5,544 nucleotides of DNA from an uncultured Ruminiclostridium sp. (GTDB lineage: Bacteria > Bacillota > Clostridia > Oscillospirales > Ruminococcaceae), in assembly GCA_910579265.1 (NCBI GenBank), contig CAJTTE010000010.1, forward strand, positions 109,063 through 114,606, read 5' to 3'. The notes below the pieces were generated by a model. That model had not been told where the DNA came from. It saw only the letters and a list, made by a program, of their open reading frames with translations, and did not search any database. Positions within the stretch are counted from its first letter, which is position 1, and the number at the start of each line of letters is the position of its first letter. A program made the position numbers and the translations under genes. Shown one piece after another: positions 1 through 5,544 of this stretch.

Positions 1-26
1 CGCTCCGCTTTGCTTCGCTCTTTTTA

Positions 27-35
27 TGATATAAT
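27..35 (+). promoter_or_regulatory. possible extended -10 promoter element
   Basis: The string TGATATAAT is a perfect extended -10 (TG, one base, TATAAT). It shares the 11-mer TATGATATAAT with the much better supported promoter at 2357-2367. No convincing -35 lies 15-18 bp upstream: the 17-bp spacing gives GCTTTG. If active, it would start transcription near base 42, inside the inverted-repeat segment, and give the DUF4253 gene a leader of about 200 nt. The AT-rich surroundings make a chance match quite possible. Confidence 0.3.
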
Positions 36-36
36 A

Positions 37-196
37 AGGGCAATCTGAAAAGCTGTGATATGCACAGTTTCCAATGGCCGCAGGCGCTTTATGAACAAAA
101 TCCCTCGAAATATTACCATGTTTCACCGCTTTTTCCTTAAAATCGCCGCTCATTCGGCAAGATCGTACAAAACTGCTTGATTTTCAGATTCGCCCT
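37..196. repeat. inverted-repeat-bounded non-coding element (MITE-like or structured leader)
   Basis: The segment is bounded by AGGGCAATCTGAAAA (37-51) and TTTTCAGATTCGCCCT (181-196). These are reverse complements except for one extra base in the right arm. The hexamer TATGAT lies just outside each arm (25-30 and 199-204), which could be a short target duplication, though AT-rich DNA makes this weak. A small hairpin, CTGTG (53-57) with CACAG (63-67), sits just inside the left arm. No reading frame of useful length is present. The size and the closed-end architecture resemble a miniature transposable element or an intergenic repeat. The alternative is a long-range stem in the leader RNA of the next gene. 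Only one copy is in the window, so its repeat status is inferred. Confidence 0.45.
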
Positions 197-240
197 AATA
201 TGATGATAAAAAATTTCAGAAGAAACGGAAGGATATAAAA

Positions 241-1032
241 ATGCTGAATCCCTTTAAAAAAACCGATAAAGAGCAGGAAGAATTAAAAACGGCCATTATG
301 AATTACTTAAACTGTCCCTGTCGCTATTTTCCGCCAATGGATAACGACAAGGAGCTGATGACAGCTTATATCGAGGCTGCCCAGCGAGGAAAAAGAGAGG
401 GCTTCGTTCCGGTAATAGTCAGCTGTGACGATATTCTTTGGGAATCGTTGATTTTAAATACCTGTGAGGATGCTGATACCGGCGGGGACGCCTATGTGTT
501 TTCCGAAGAGGCTGTTGCCGGATATCGGGAAAACGCTTTGAAGCAGCCGCTTAAATCCGGAAAGGACGTCATCAATGAGTGGATGAAGCTGTATCACGGC
601 AGTTCCGATTATGATGAGGGGATTATAGGCGAAATCGACGGCGGAGAAAAAAACGACAGCTTCAGCGGATACAGTGATCATATGTCCGGAATGACGCTTC
701 CGGTCGTAATGGCGGAGATACCGGTAAAAAATCCCTGGGAGGTATTCGCCTATCTTCCGTTCGGCGGTTGGAACGAATGTCCTGATACGCTTCAGATGAT
801 GTCTGTCCTAAAATACTGGCATGAAAAGTACGGAGCGGTCCCCGCGGTAATAACACATGATGTTTTGGAGGTTACGGTGCCCGAACCGGTTTCGGATAAG
901 CAGGAGGCTTTAAGTCTCGCTATAGAGCAATGCAATTTCTGTTCCGATATAGTCTTTCAAGGGGTAGAAACGATAGGTGCTCTTGCGGATATTCTTACAA
1001 AGTCCAGGGTCTGGTATTTCTGGTGGGATTGA
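241..1032 (+). CDS. DUF4253 domain-containing protein
   Basis: This is a 263-residue protein of unknown function. The last 100 or so residues match my memory of the DUF4253 family: a PWEVFAYLPFGGWNECP stretch (residues 165-181), then KYWHEKYGA (191-199), a VITHDVLE segment (203-210), the EQCNFCSDIVFQG region (229-241) and the terminal YFWWD (259-263). The N-terminal part is charged and less conserved, with a hydrophobic strand FVPVIVSCDDILWE around residues 55-68. There is no signal peptide or membrane segment, so it is probably cytosolic. The start is supported by AAGGA at 229-233 with a 7-base spacer. It appears to be a single-gene unit: an inverted-repeat element lies upstream, and a terminator-like hairpin plus a MITE-like element lie downstream. 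The family has no established biochemical activity that I can state. The family call is confident; the role is unknown. Confidence 0.85.
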   Translation: MLNPFKKTDKEQEELKTAIMNYLNCPCRYFPPMDNDKELMTAYIEAAQRGKREGFVPVIVSCDDILWESLILNTCEDADTGGDAYVFSEEAVAGYRENALKQPLKSGKDVINEWMKLYHGSSDYDEGIIGEIDGGEKNDSFSGYSDHMSGMTLPVVMAEIPVKNPWEVFAYLPFGGWNECPDTLQMMSVLKYWHEKYGAVPAVITHDVLEVTVPEPVSDKQEALSLAIEQCNFCSDIVFQGVETIGALADILTKSRVWYFWWD

Positions 1033-1125
1033 TCGGTGTTTGTATTAAGAATCTGTCCGAATGGGAATTAGAAGCATTTTTAGGCATATTTTACCGATGA
1101 CCTGCGTTTCGTAATTTGTTTTGCT

Positions 1126-1150
1126 GTCGGCGCATGCTTGCGCCGGCTTT
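1126..1150 (+). terminator. terminator-like hairpin after the DUF4253 gene
   Basis: CGGCGCA (1128-1134) and TGCGCCG (1139-1145) form a perfect 7-bp GC-rich stem with a TGCT loop. A U·G and a G-C pair extend it to 1126-1147. Only three T residues follow (1148-1150) before GATCAAAT, so the U-tract is poor for intrinsic termination. It lies 94 bp after the stop codon and before any signal for the next gene, which suits a transcription end. It could instead be a hairpin with another role. Confidence 0.4.
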
Positions 1151-1176
1151 GATCAAATGACTGAGCACACCGTTTT

Positions 1177-1219
1177 TTAAATTTTCTTGACCTACGACGT
1201 CAAGCCTCGGAAAATTTAA
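1177..1219. promoter_or_regulatory. composite inverted repeat abutting the MITE-like element
   Basis: TTAAATTTT (1177-1185) is the exact reverse complement of AAAATTTAA (1211-1219). Directly inside it, CTTGAC (1186-1191) is the reverse complement of GTCAAG (1199-1204). The result is 15 paired bases with a 6-base bulge (1205-1210) and a 7-base loop. Its right end shares TTAA (1216-1219) with the start of the MITE-like element. The same stretch offers a weak promoter fit: TTGACC (1187-1192), a 17-bp spacer and GAAAAT (1210-1215), four of six bases to consensus. Whether it is an operator, a terminator or a footprint of insertion cannot be decided from the sequence. Confidence 0.35.
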
Positions 1220-1395
1220 GGCAATACTGCACAATGGCCGCCTGACGGCTTTGCGTGCGGCTTGCTTGCATATATTCCGTCAGCTTACACAAATTCTCCT
1301 TGAAATACGTCAGTATTCCTGCGCCCAATTTATGCAAGCTGACGAAAAATCTGGCTGCGCAATTCACACCCGATCATTGTGCGGTGTTGCCTTAA
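1216..1395 (-). repeat. MITE-like element, complete copy with imperfect 25-bp terminal inverted repeats
   Basis: This is a 180-bp non-coding element. Its left end (1216-1240) and the reverse complement of its right end (1371-1395) agree at 21 of 25 positions. The four differences are all transitions, and three of them remain G·U-compatible in a plus-strand RNA. Both ends begin with TTAAGGCAA, and TTAA may be part of the repeat or a target duplication. The interior carries several further complementary pairs: CTGACGG 1242-1248 with CCGTCAG 1277-1283, GCTTGCATA 1264-1272 with TATGCAAGC 1331-1339, and CGTCAGCTT 1278-1286 with AAGCTGACG 1336-1344. Bases 1284-1395 recur inverted at 5433-5544 with 3 mismatches and no gaps. 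It encodes no transposase, so any mobility would depend on an enzyme supplied elsewhere. It sits 75 bp upstream of the flavoprotein start and may affect that gene's leader. Confidence 0.85.
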
Positions 1396-1470
1396 CCTGT
1401 CCTCGGTAAAAGCTGTTCGAAAGTCCGAAAACTGTTTCTATGCGGACGGATCCTAAGAAAGGAATATAAA

Positions 1471-2349
1471 ATGGATAAATATGACGTTGCCGTTATAGGA
1501 AGCGGTCCTGCGGGAATCTCAGCGGCGATAAACCTTAAAATCAGAAACAAAAGCCTTGTCCTGTTCGGGGAAGAGACTCTCAGCGATAAGGTCCGGCGTT
1601 CAGAGCTTATATCAAACTACCCCGCAGTAAAGGCTGTAACGGGTACCGAGCTTAACGGACTTTTAAAAAGTCAGCTGGACGATATGGGGATAGGCGTAAC
1701 ATGTAAACGTATAACCGGCATTTATAATATGGGTAAATACTTTGCCCTTTTGTCGGATCAGGAGGAGTTTGACGCAAAGGCCGTTATTATGGCAACCGGA
1801 GTTGAGGCGGTCAAGCCCGTACCGGGCGAACGTGAATTTCTGGGGAAAGGGGTCAGCTATTGTGCCACCTGCGACGGGAATTTGTATAAAGGCAGGACGA
1901 TTGCGGTGGTCTGCGATAACAAAGCCATGGAGGACGAGGCCGATTATCTGGCGGAGCTGGCCGGGAAGGTTTACTATCTGCCGTTATTTGAGGACAGCAC
2001 ATTTAATTCGCCGAATACGGAAAGGCTTACGGAAAAAATAACCGAAATTTCAGGCGGAGACCGGGTAAGCGGTATCAGTCTAAGAGACGGAAGCAGGCTC
2101 GATATAGACGGAATATTTTTTTTGAAGCAGTCGGTTTCTCCCGCCGTTTTGTTAAGGGGCGTAAGCATAGAGGGAAGTCATGTGGCCGTAAACCGCATGA
2201 TGGAAACAAATATCAGGGGCTGCTTTGCGGCGGGTGATTGTACCGGGGCGCCTTATCAGATCGCCAAGGCGGTAGGGGAAGGAAATATTGCCGCTCATTC
2301 GGCAATAAAATACTTAGCGGAGCTTACCCAAAAAAGTAATGACAAATAA
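1471..2349 (+). CDS. thioredoxin-reductase-like FAD protein lacking NADPH motifs (probable ferredoxin-dependent type)
   Basis: This is a 292-residue flavoprotein of the low-molecular-weight thioredoxin reductase fold. The FAD parts are intact: GSGPAG (residues 10-15), the ATG strand end (108-110) and GCFAAGDCTG through VGEGNIAA (250-275). The redox-active dithiol is CATC at 131-134. The nucleotide-binding region is altered. Where E. coli TrxB has a GGGN/D glycine motif, this protein reads VVCDNKA (146-152), and the HRR motif is replaced by YLPLFEDS (169-176). It is somewhat shorter than typical NADPH enzymes (about 310-320 residues). Known relatives with this pattern are ferredoxin-dependent flavin thioredoxin reductases of clostridia, which take electrons from ferredoxin and reduce thioredoxin. 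That assignment is inferred here. The start is supported by AAAGGA at 1458-1463 with a 7-base spacer. No thioredoxin gene is nearby. The protein should be cytosolic, as no signal or membrane segment is seen. An alternative is a flavin disulfide reductase with a different partner. Confidence 0.88.
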   Translation: MDKYDVAVIGSGPAGISAAINLKIRNKSLVLFGEETLSDKVRRSELISNYPAVKAVTGTELNGLLKSQLDDMGIGVTCKRITGIYNMGKYFALLSDQEEFDAKAVIMATGVEAVKPVPGEREFLGKGVSYCATCDGNLYKGRTIAVVCDNKAMEDEADYLAELAGKVYYLPLFEDSTFNSPNTERLTEKITEISGGDRVSGISLRDGSRLDIDGIFFLKQSVSPAVLLRGVSIEGSHVAVNRMMETNIRGCFAAGDCTGAPYQIAKAVGEGNIAAHSAIKYLAELTQKSNDK

Positions 2350-2367
2350 TGATCGATATGATATAAT
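2339..2367 (+). promoter_or_regulatory. sigma-A type promoter for the M16C peptidase gene
   Basis: The -35 box ATGACA (2339-2344) matches TTGACA at five of six positions. It is separated by exactly 17 bp from a perfect TATAAT (2362-2367), which has an extended TG at 2359-2360. Transcription would start near 2374, about 42 bases before the peptidase start codon. The -35 box overlaps the last codons of the flavoprotein gene. No terminator is visible between the two genes, so readthrough from upstream is also possible. Confidence 0.7.
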
Positions 2368-2415
2368 GGTTATAAGCCACTCATAAAATGCAAAAAGAAA
2401 GGAAAGGTAAAAACA

Positions 2416-5295
2416 ATGGATTTGGCATCAGGAGCAAAGCTTCACGGCTTTACGGTAACAAGGATAAGAGAAGAAAAAGAGCTTAACGGACGTCTTGTCG
2501 AAATGGTTCATGACAAAACCGGCGCAGGACTTTGCTGGGTAGATAATAAGGAGCTCAATAAAACTTTTTCGGTGACTTTTAAAACTTTGCCGGAGGACAG
2601 CACGGGGGTTTTCCATATACTCGAGCATTCGGTGCTCTGCGGCTCGGATAAGTATCCCGTAAAGGAACCGTTCGTTGATCTCTTGAAGAGTTCTATGAAT
2701 ACGTTTTTAAATGCCATGACTTTCCCGGATAAGACCATGTATCCTGTTTCAAGCCGCAATAAGCGTGATTTTTTAAATTTAACATCGGTATATCTTGACG
2801 CCGTATTTGCTCCTGCGTTAAGACACGATCCCAATGTTTTCCGTCAGGAAGGAATACACACCGAATTTGACGAAAACGGTCAACCGCTTTATAAGGGCGT
2901 GGTGTTCAATGAAATGAAGGGAGCAATGTCCGCCCTGAACGATCGTATTGAATACGGTTTTGAGGACCTTCTGTTTCCGGATAACTGTTACAGATTTAAT
3001 TCCGGAGGAGATCCGGCGGTCATACCCGATCTTACCTATGATCAGTATGTGGCTACCTACAACAGCTTTTATCATCCTTCAAACGCTCGTTTTTGCCTGG
3101 ATGGCGACATTCCCGTTGATGAAACTCTGGAAATGATAAATTCCTATTTGGATAAATACGAAAAAAGCCCTACGGAGCATGAGATAGTGATGCAGACTCC
3201 GGTTTCAAGAGAAGGCAACGGATATTATGAAATAGCCGAAGGCGAGGACAACGGAAAAAAGACCGTTCTTGTGCTCGGAAAGATCATCGGTTCGTGGAAT
3301 GAGAGAGATAAAATATTGGCGGCGCAGGTTTTATGCGATGTTCTGGCTGACACAAACGAATCTCCCTTAAAAAGAGCGGTGTTGTCCTCGGGTCTGGCGG
3401 AGGATTTCGAAATGGAGATCCTTGACGGAATAGCTCAGCCCTATCTTATGATGACAGCAAGAAATATTTCCGATTCGGACAGCGGCAAAATAAGAGATCT
3501 TATTAACAAGACCGTTAAAGAGATCATATCCGAGGGGTTGGATAAAAAATCTCTGACCGCGTCGATAAACCGTCTGGCATACAGTTCAAAACAGCTTTCG
3601 GAACCACAGGGAGTATACAGAGCAATGTATATTCATTGCAGCTGGCTTTACGGCGGCGATCCCATGATGTATCTATTGTATGATAACGCCATAAGCGGAC
3701 TCAGAAAAATGTCGGAAGGCAGAGGTTTTGAAGAGCTTCTTCAGGATATGCTGGCTAATGACAACGAGCTTTCGGCTCTTCATATGCTTGCGTCCGTATC
3801 TTTGGGCGACGAGCTTCGTGATACTGAGGAAAAACGCTTGCAGTCCGAAGTTTCCGTTCTTTCGACAGAACAAAAGGATGAAATCCTGAAGCAGTTAGAC
3901 AGCCTTAACAAATGGCAGACCGAGCCGGATACACCGGAGGCTGTAGCAAAGCTCCCCACACTGCCCCTGAGCGAAGTAAGCAAATTGCCGGCAATAACAA
4001 AAACCCGGATTAAGACCGGTAAGGGCGCGACAATTCTTTACCATCCCGTCGCTTCCCACGGAATAGTATATCTTTCATTATATTTCCCGCTCACCGACCT
4101 TAATCTTGATGAGCTTACAAAGGCCTCAGTATTGCCTTCTCTTTATGGAGAGCTGCCTACAAGAAATTACAGTACTCTTGAATTGCAGCAGCAGATAAAA
4201 ACTTATATCGGAAGCATCAGTTTTAAGCTGAATGTTATCGGTAAAGCGGATGATAAGGAATCCTGCACACCCTGTCTGGAAGTTACCGCAGGAATCCTGA
4301 AGGAAAACCTGGCGCAGGGAAAGGCTCTTATAGCCGAAATCCTTCTGAATACTGAATTCGATCATCCCGATAAAATAAGAGAGGTAGTAACCCAAACGGA
4401 TGAATCCGTTCGTCAGTCGGCAATGAGCAACGGGCATACTCTCGGAGTAAGCGCCGTTGCGGCACACTATACCGCAAAGGACGCGGTCTTGGAGGCAGTA
4501 AGCGGATACAGCTCATTAAATTATCTGCATAGGTTTTCAAAGAACTTTGATGAGCTGATCGGAGACTTCATTGCCCTGACAAAGCATATAAGAAGCAGCG
4601 CCCTTATAAGAACCGGACTTTTTGTTAGTCTTACCAATACCGAAGAAATTGATATTTCGGATCTTATAGATTTGTTCCCTGAAGGAACCGCGCTTCCCGA
4701 AAAGGCTATGTATAAAACCTCACTGCCCTTAAATATGGGTATTATCATACCAAGTCAGGTGGCTTATGCGGTAAAGGGGTATCATTTGTCAGAGTGCGAT
4801 GGGAAAATCTCCGGAAGCATTAAGGTCATAGACAATATACTGTCCCTTTGTTATCTCTGGAACGCTGTACGTGTTCAGGGCGGCGCTTACGGAGCAGGGA
4901 TGAGAGTTGCGCTGGGAGGCAGAATGTTCTGTTATTCATATCGGGATCCTTCTCCCGCACGATCTTTGGGTATTTATGATACAATGTCGGATTTTATAAA
5001 GGACTTCTGTGATGGTGACGAAGATCTGGAAAAACTCATTATTTCTGCAATAGGAAACAGTGAACCGTTAAGAACACCCGCAGGGCAGGGTGCGGCAGCG
5101 GATGATTTCTGGTTTACGGGTATTACTGACGATGAACAGATAAGGATACGGGGAGAAATGCTCTCCACGGACAGAACAGGACTGCTTGCTCAATGCGGAA
5201 TCCTCGATAAGCTTGCGGAAAACGGAGCCGTATGCGTAGTAGGACATGAAGGCGCTCTAAAGGAATGCGGAGAGCTTGAGCTTTTTGAGCTTTAA
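2416..5295 (+). CDS. M16C family zinc metallopeptidase (PreP/falcilysin-like, insulinase superfamily)
   Basis: This 959-residue protein is a full-length single-chain M16C peptidase. The inverted zinc motif HxxEH is HILEH at residues 67-71: His67 and His71 bind zinc and Glu70 is the catalytic base. The third ligand is most likely Glu166 in GVVFNEMKGA (161-170), a segment characteristic of PreP enzymes. The catalytic half covers roughly residues 1-400, an M16C-associated linker region follows near 460-700, and the second half carries the conserved RVQGGAYG (819-826) and YSYRDP (840-845) segments that in this family help bind substrate. All these elements are intact. There is no signal peptide or transmembrane helix, so a cytosolic role in degrading unstructured peptides is likely, by analogy with mitochondrial and plastid PreP. 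The start at 2416 is supported by GGAAAGG at 2401-2407 with an 8-base spacer and by a promoter 49 bp upstream. The exact substrates cannot be told from the sequence. Confidence 0.95.
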   Translation: MDLASGAKLHGFTVTRIREEKELNGRLVEMVHDKTGAGLCWVDNKELNKTFSVTFKTLPEDSTGVFHILEHSVLCGSDKYPVKEPFVDLLKSSMNTFLNAMTFPDKTMYPVSSRNKRDFLNLTSVYLDAVFAPALRHDPNVFRQEGIHTEFDENGQPLYKGVVFNEMKGAMSALNDRIEYGFEDLLFPDNCYRFNSGGDPAVIPDLTYDQYVATYNSFYHPSNARFCLDGDIPVDETLEMINSYLDKYEKSPTEHEIVMQTPVSREGNGYYEIAEGEDNGKKTVLVLGKIIGSWNERDKILAAQVLCDVLADTNESPLKRAVLSSGLAEDFEMEILDGIAQPYLMMTARNISDSDSGKIRDLINKTVKEIISEGLDKKSLTASINRLAYSSKQLSEPQGVYRAMYIHCSWLYGGDPMMYLLYDNAISGLRKMSEGRGFEELLQDMLANDNELSALHMLASVSLGDELRDTEEKRLQSEVSVLSTEQKDEILKQLDSLNKWQTEPDTPEAVAKLPTLPLSEVSKLPAITKTRIKTGKGATILYHPVASHGIVYLSLYFPLTDLNLDELTKASVLPSLYGELPTRNYSTLELQQQIKTYIGSISFKLNVIGKADDKESCTPCLEVTAGILKENLAQGKALIAEILLNTEFDHPDKIREVVTQTDESVRQSAMSNGHTLGVSAVAAHYTAKDAVLEAVSGYSSLNYLHRFSKNFDELIGDFIALTKHIRSSALIRTGLFVSLTNTEEIDISDLIDLFPEGTALPEKAMYKTSLPLNMGIIIPSQVAYAVKGYHLSECDGKISGSIKVIDNILSLCYLWNAVRVQGGAYGAGMRVALGGRMFCYSYRDPSPARSLGIYDTMSDFIKDFCDGDEDLEKLIISAIGNSEPLRTPAGQGAAADDFWFTGITDDEQIRIRGEMLSTDRTGLLAQCGILDKLAENGAVCVVGHEGALKECGELELFEL

Positions 5296-5367
5296 TACGT
5301 ATGATCTTTTAGTCAGAAGCAAGCATGCCTGAATCGAACCTGAACAGCCGCCGCGGACATTAAAAAC

Positions 5368-5386
5368 GCGGAAAGTATCCGCAGTT
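5368..5386 (+). terminator. weak hairpin downstream of the peptidase gene
   Basis: GCGGA (5368-5372) pairs with TCCGC (5378-5382) across a 5-base loop and is followed by AGTTTATA. The stem is short and the T-run minimal, so this is only a weak terminator candidate. The rest of 5296-5432 shows no reading frame or recognisable RNA gene. The foldback element that begins at 5433 could also terminate transcription. Confidence 0.22.
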
Positions 5387-5432
5387 TATATCTTGATCCC
5401 CGCAGACCCGGGCCGGCTTTGAAGCGCATGAT

Positions 5433-5544
5433 TTAAGGCAACACCGCACAATGATCGGGTGTGAATTGCGCAGTCAGGTTTTTCGTAAGCTTGCATAAAT
5501 TGGGCGCAGGAATACTGACGTATTTCAAGGAGAATTTGTGTAAG
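5433..5544 (+). repeat. MITE-like element, second copy, inverted and cut by the window end
   Basis: From TTAAGGCAACACC onward, this stretch aligns without gaps to the reverse complement of 1284-1395. It has 109 of 112 identical bases; the differences are at 5474, 5478 and 5487. The change at 5487 (A for C) breaks one pair of the inner CGTCAGCTT/AAGCTGACG stem seen in the first copy. The remaining 68 bp or so of the element should lie beyond the window. It starts 137 bp after the peptidase stop codon and contains no gene. Confidence 0.88.

Noticed and set aside
72..81. CAATGGCCGC shared by the upstream repeat and the MITE-like element (1232-1241), as a sign of common origin
   Set aside because: A 10-base match is expected many times in a window of this size, and the surrounding sequences do not align.
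1142..1152. 11-mer GCCGGCTTTGA shared with 5412-5422 near both repeat copies
   Set aside because: Matches of this length are expected by chance a few times in 5.5 kb, and the two copies lie in the same orientation at different distances from elements that are inverted to each other.
1271..1276. TATATT inside the MITE-like element as a -10 box for the flavoprotein gene
   Set aside because: No acceptable -35 sequence occurs at 16-18 bp upstream, and such a box is expected by chance in AT-rich DNA.
1216..1395. CRISPR-like or tandem repeat array
   Set aside because: The internal similarity is inverted, not directly repeated at regular spacing, and only one unit is present here.
1742..2041. 99-residue plus-strand reading frame inside the flavoprotein gene
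   Set aside because: It lies wholly within the +1 frame of a well-supported gene, has no good ribosome site and shows no recognisable motif.
2508..4540. Many minus-strand reading frames of 60-113 residues across the peptidase gene
   Set aside because: They are antisense to an intact conserved protein, have no family features and are typical shadow frames.
5325..5345. GAATCGAAC, which on the minus strand reads like a tRNA T-loop (GTTCGATTC)
   Set aside because: The flanking bases do not form a 5-bp T-stem, and no D-arm, anticodon arm or acceptor stem can be built from the neighbouring minus-strand sequence.

Overview
The window holds three complete plus-strand genes separated by repeat-rich, non-coding DNA. 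Style of genes (a DUF4253 protein, a clostridial-type thioredoxin-reductase-like flavoprotein, and a roughly 960-residue PreP/falcilysin-like M16C peptidase), strong A/G-rich ribosome binding sites and a textbook sigma-A promoter point to a low-to-moderate GC Firmicute. A Ruminococcus-like member of the Oscillospiraceae is the best guess. This is inference from gene and repeat style, not from a marker gene.

Layout. Bases 1-240 are non-coding and contain an approximately 160-bp segment bounded by inverted repeats (37-51 and 181-196). A DUF4253 protein follows at 241-1032. The 438-bp gap at 1033-1470 holds a terminator-like hairpin (1126-1147), a second inverted repeat (1177-1219) and a complete 180-bp MITE-like element with imperfect 25-bp terminal inverted repeats (1216-1395). 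A thioredoxin-reductase-like flavoprotein occupies 1471-2349, and the M16C metallopeptidase occupies 2416-5295, with its own consensus promoter at 2339-2367. Bases 5296-5432 are non-coding. From 5433 a second copy of the MITE-like element starts in the opposite orientation and runs off the window end; the visible 112 bp differ from the first copy at only 3 positions.

How the parts fit. The flavoprotein keeps the FAD site and the CATC redox motif, but has lost the NADPH-binding glycine motif and the HRR motif of ordinary thioredoxin reductases. It is therefore best read as a pyridine-nucleotide-independent enzyme, probably ferredoxin-dependent, that reduces thioredoxin in an anaerobe. The M16C enzyme is probably a cytosolic zinc oligopeptidase that degrades peptides. 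The two genes are adjacent, but the promoter overlapping the flavoprotein stop codon lets the peptidase be expressed on its own, and nothing shows a shared pathway. No wholly new multi-gene system is visible. The most interesting items are the altered flavoprotein and the high-identity repeat pair that brackets the last two genes.
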